Assembly (NCBI RefSeq): GCF_903645295.1
Contig: NZ_CAHJXM010000002.1
Span: 224,001 to 288,000 of the forward strand
DNA length: 64,000 bases
Reading direction: 5' to 3'
From: Bacillus sp. Marseille-Q1617
GTDB taxonomy: Bacteria > Bacillota > Bacilli > Bacillales > Bacillaceae_B
Each line of letters starts with the position of its first letter. The first letter of the stretch is position 1. Positions 61,700 through 64,000 of the stretch are shown here, piece by piece. Position numbers and translations under genes: made by a program. Below the pieces are notes generated by a model. It saw only the letters and a program-made list of their open reading frames with translations, did not search any database and was not told the DNA's origin.

Positions 61700-61735
61700 T
61701 CAGTAAAGCCCGGATCATCCTCCGGGCTTTTGTGA
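61700..61735 (+). terminator. Terminator of the XapX gene
   Basis: AAAGCCCGGA/CTCCGGGCTTT stem with ATCATC loop, followed by TGTGATTATTTT. Confidence 0.82.
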
Positions 61736-61740
61736 TTATT

Positions 61741-61780
61741 TTGAATTTATTATTCAAAATATATTGAATAATAAATTCAA
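61741..61780. promoter_or_regulatory. Large perfect dyad, probable operator of the ArsR-like regulator
   Basis: Two 17-bp arms, TTGAATTTATTATTCAA and its exact reverse complement TTGAATAATAAATTCAA, separated by AATATA. Each arm is itself partly palindromic (TTGAAT...ATTCAA). It lies 46 bp before the regulator start, consistent with autoregulation. Confidence 0.82.
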
Positions 61781-61825
61781 AAACATTAGAATAAAGTCAA
61801 CGATCTCTAAGGGAGGCTATTTATT

Positions 61826-62866
61826 TTGAAACATTTACTGCAATCAGATGAAGTGGAATCCATATCCCTGGAGGTAGAGTGGTCACCTGTGTGGGAAATC
61901 ATCCTTGGCATCTCAGGGTATACACATAAGCAGCTCAGGCACACCTTCGACATGGACAGGGAGTGGGCCGCATCCTCGTCTTCCATGCCTCCAACCTTGG
62001 TTAAGAACTTAGATGAAATTGAAAAAACAAACTTCTGGCACGCGCTCATTATGCTGCAAAATAAATTTTCCGCAGCGAACGTACAAGATTTTTCGAACAG
62101 GCTTAAGGAGCTTCCGGCAGCTGATTTTTATGAAACAGTTCTGCCGTATAAGAGCAGAAATCTTGAGACAATGAGAGTAGAAACAGCCGAACAGCATACA
62201 AATCGGGATCTGTTTGAGCAATACGCTGCCAATTTTGAAGGTCATGAATTTTTAGGGGGATATATAAGTCATCTTGGACGGTATTCCTACGGGCAAATCA
62301 GGGATCTGCTGATTACCATCATGGATGAATGGACCAGCTGGATCAGTCAAAACGAAAACTGGGAAAAGTGGCTCAAGGCGCTGGATTATGAGTGTAAGCA
62401 GCAACGAAACCTTGATGCAAGAAATCCTGTTGAGGAAATTGAAAGAGTGACCGACGGGGTCAATTACCTCCCGGAACCCGGCGTATGGAAGGTTAAACTG
62501 ATTCCCCATGCAGCCTACAGGCCGTGGATATTGGAAAAAAGGACCCCGGACACCAAGATTTTTTTCTACCCTTTAAAAGATGATTATCTAGCATCCCCGG
62601 GCGAACCATCTTCGGAATTAGTCCGCGGCCACAAAGCCCTGGGGGACGAGCTCCGTCTGAAGCTGCTGTACCAGCTTATGAAAGGGCCGTTGTCGCTGCA
62701 AGAATTGAGTGTTCAGTTTCAAACGTCTAAAACGTCGCTCCATCATCAGCTTTCACTATTAAAAGCGGCAAAATTTGTGGCCGCAGATAAAGGGGTTTAT
62801 TCAGTGAACCCGCACAGGATCGAAACGTTTTCTGAAAAACTGAATCAATTCCTGGATACCAAATAA
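61826..62866 (+). CDS. ArsR-type winged-helix regulator with large N-terminal domain (DUF5937-like)
   Basis: 346 residues: an N-terminal helical domain of about 240 residues typical of the DUF5937 group, then an ArsR-like winged helix, GHKALGDELRLKLLYQLMKGPLSLQELSVQFQTSKTSLHHQLSLLKAAKFV (residues about 269-318). The few cysteines argue against a classic metal sensor. It overlaps the MFS gene by one base (TAATG), so it probably controls that exporter through the dyad at 61741. Confidence 0.83.
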   Translation: MKHLLQSDEVESISLEVEWSPVWEIILGISGYTHKQLRHTFDMDREWAASSSSMPPTLVKNLDEIEKTNFWHALIMLQNKFSAANVQDFSNRLKELPAADFYETVLPYKSRNLETMRVETAEQHTNRDLFEQYAANFEGHEFLGGYISHLGRYSYGQIRDLLITIMDEWTSWISQNENWEKWLKALDYECKQQRNLDARNPVEEIERVTDGVNYLPEPGVWKVKLIPHAAYRPWILEKRTPDTKIFFYPLKDDYLASPGEPSSELVRGHKALGDELRLKLLYQLMKGPLSLQELSVQFQTSKTSLHHQLSLLKAAKFVAADKGVYSVNPHRIETFSEKLNQFLDTK

Positions 62867-64000
62867 TGAAGAAATTCTCTAAATCATTCAAGGCACTTTG
62901 GGCAGGGGAAGTCATATCAGAATTCGGCGGGGCGGCCGGAGGGATCATTAACGGATTGCTGTTATTTGAATTGACAGGCTCGAAAGAATGGATGGGCATC
63001 CTCTGGCTCGTTTACTTTATTCCTTCTCTGGTTTTGCAGGGAATCAGCGCCCCGTTTCTTAACCATGTGGTAAAAGAAAAGATGCTGAAGAGGATCCAAT
63101 TGATCCGGGCATTTGCTTATCTGCTTCCCCTGGCCGGCCATTTGACCGGCTCCCCGAACGGGATCATTACTGGATTGGTCCTGCTTCAATGCCTCTTGGG
63201 ACTGATGCAGCCGATTTACGCCAGTCTGTCATTTTCTTTGCTCCCCGATATTTGCAAGGAGGAAGAGCTCGCAGATGCAAACGTCTTGCTCGATGGCACC
63301 ATCAGGCTGATGAGTTTTCTTGCCCCGGGAGCCACTTCCTTATTACTTGTGGTCAGTCCGATGCATTTCATCTATGGTTTTTCCTGCGTCATGTTTCTTG
63401 CCAGTTATTTTGCACTGTCGCGAATCCCTCAAACCAGTACGAAAAAGGCGGCTGCATGGACAAAAAAATTCTGGTGGGAAGAGATGAAGGAGGGATACAA
63501 CACCTTTTTTCAATATCCCCGTCTTCTGCGCCTAACCATTCTTTCCTCTGCTGTACAGTTTGCAGTAGGGGCGGCTTTGGTGTTGAGTGTTCCCTTCATT
63601 CGCAGCGATCTGAATGGCGATGCCTGGCACTATGGGATCTTTTCCGGAGCATTTCCTGTCGGGTATGCTCTAGGCATGTTTTTACTGACCCGTGTATCGA
63701 AAAACGCGCAAACGATGTATTTAGGCTTGATAGGCGGCGGACTTTCCTTCGTATTCTTTTATTTTGTCCAATCGATCCCGTTGGCGTGGCTCTGTGAATT
63801 ATTCGGCGGCTTGATCTTTCCCTTGTTCAATGCCCAGAACGCCGCTCAGTTTCAAAAGGAAGCCCCGAGAGACCGCCTGTCACAGCTGAGTGCTGTGAGA
63901 CTCCTTTTCATCAGGTTGACGATGCCATTGGGGATCTTATTTGCCTCATCAGCGGTTCTCGGTACAAGACAAACCTACATGGTAGTTGGATTGGCCATCG
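62866..64000 (+). CDS. MFS transporter, 3' end outside window
   Basis: The frame from ATG 62866 is open to the window edge (at least 378 residues). Start MKKFSKSFKALWAGEVISEFGG is typical of MFS-type (MFS_3/enterobactin-exporter-like) efflux proteins; about ten hydrophobic helices are visible, with conserved short loops such as TRVSKNAQTMYLGLIGGG. Translationally coupled to the ArsR-type regulator. Drug or metabolite efflux is likely, substrate unknown. Confidence 0.87.
   Translation, partial: MKKFSKSFKALWAGEVISEFGGAAGGIINGLLLFELTGSKEWMGILWLVYFIPSLVLQGISAPFLNHVVKEKMLKRIQLIRAFAYLLPLAGHLTGSPNGIITGLVLLQCLLGLMQPIYASLSFSLLPDICKEEELADANVLLDGTIRLMSFLAPGATSLLLVVSPMHFIYGFSCVMFLASYFALSRIPQTSTKKAAAWTKKFWWEEMKEGYNTFFQYPRLLRLTILSSAVQFAVGAALVLSVPFIRSDLNGDAWHYGIFSGAFPVGYALGMFLLTRVSKNAQTMYLGLIGGGLSFVFFYFVQSIPLAWLCELFGGLIFPLFNAQNAAQFQKEAPRDRLSQLSAVRLLFIRLTMPLGILFASSAVLGTRQTYMVVGLAI

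Noticed and set aside
63189..63797. 202-aa plus-strand ORF
   Set aside because: Shadow frame inside the MFS transporter gene that runs off the window end.

Overview
The window comes from a low-to-moderate GC, spore-forming Firmicute of the Bacillaceae. Evidence: strong AGGAGG ribosome sites, frequent TTG starts, the spore genes gerQ, cwlJ and rsfA, bacillithiol genes (bshB2 with yojF), and long synteny with the Bacillus subtilis ung/ywd-ywf-ywg-ywh-ywi region (ung, ywdI, ywdK, gerQ, cwlJ, hemQ, pta, lipL, rsfA, ywfO, ywgA, ywhB, ywhC, ywhD, pbpG, speE, speB, ywiB, argS). A perfect parS palindrome after ung agrees with an origin-proximal position. The genus is a guess: a marine or soil Bacillus/Rossellomorea-type organism.

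Layout. 1-8.3 kb: DinB-like fragment, Rieske oxidoreductase, folD behind a ZTP riboswitch, then an inserted block holding a Rex-controlled NADH oxidase and a guanidine-riboswitch SMR exporter pair. Broken copies of the folD/SDR junction flank this block; the intact SDR and a QueA-like gene follow. 8.3-13 kb: VOC protein, YczE-type membrane protein, a DinB/zinc-ribbon/AlkD operon and lactate permease. 13.0-13.6 kb: a peroxiredoxin-like gene with an in-frame UGA in place of the first Cys of a CxxC motif, followed by a SECIS-like hairpin. 14-25 kb: threonine degradation (kbl-tdh), a sporulation-type histidine kinase, three carboxylate/nucleoside/betaine-type transporters, a HAD phosphatase and a PQQ-type sugar dehydrogenase lipoprotein. 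25.5-28 kb: a two-subunit sigma factor (SigO/RsoA type) with a LexA box upstream, next to an M15 peptidase, an amidase and a YvrJ-family membrane peptide. 28.5-34.9 kb: SDR, a TetR-controlled ABC exporter, yojF-bshB2, pdxK and a YflT stress protein. 35-64 kb: mainly the conserved ywd-ywi backbone with ABC, CtaG/DUF2243, GNAT, XapX and ArsR-MFS additions.

Intergenic DNA is unusually rich. There are five arrays of short conserved cores separated by unrelated spacers, each with a fixed period (20, 21 or 25 bp) and its own core. There are also at least seven copies of a 130-150 bp imperfect-palindrome repeat, one carrying a second repeat family nested inside it, and six copies of a ~45 bp GC-rich hairpin with a GGCCCGTCCC stem. 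Metabolic control is readable in places: ZTP to folate, guanidine to Gdx export, NADH (Rex) to oxidase and probably lactate transport, SOS (LexA) to a two-part sigma factor beside cell-wall hydrolases.
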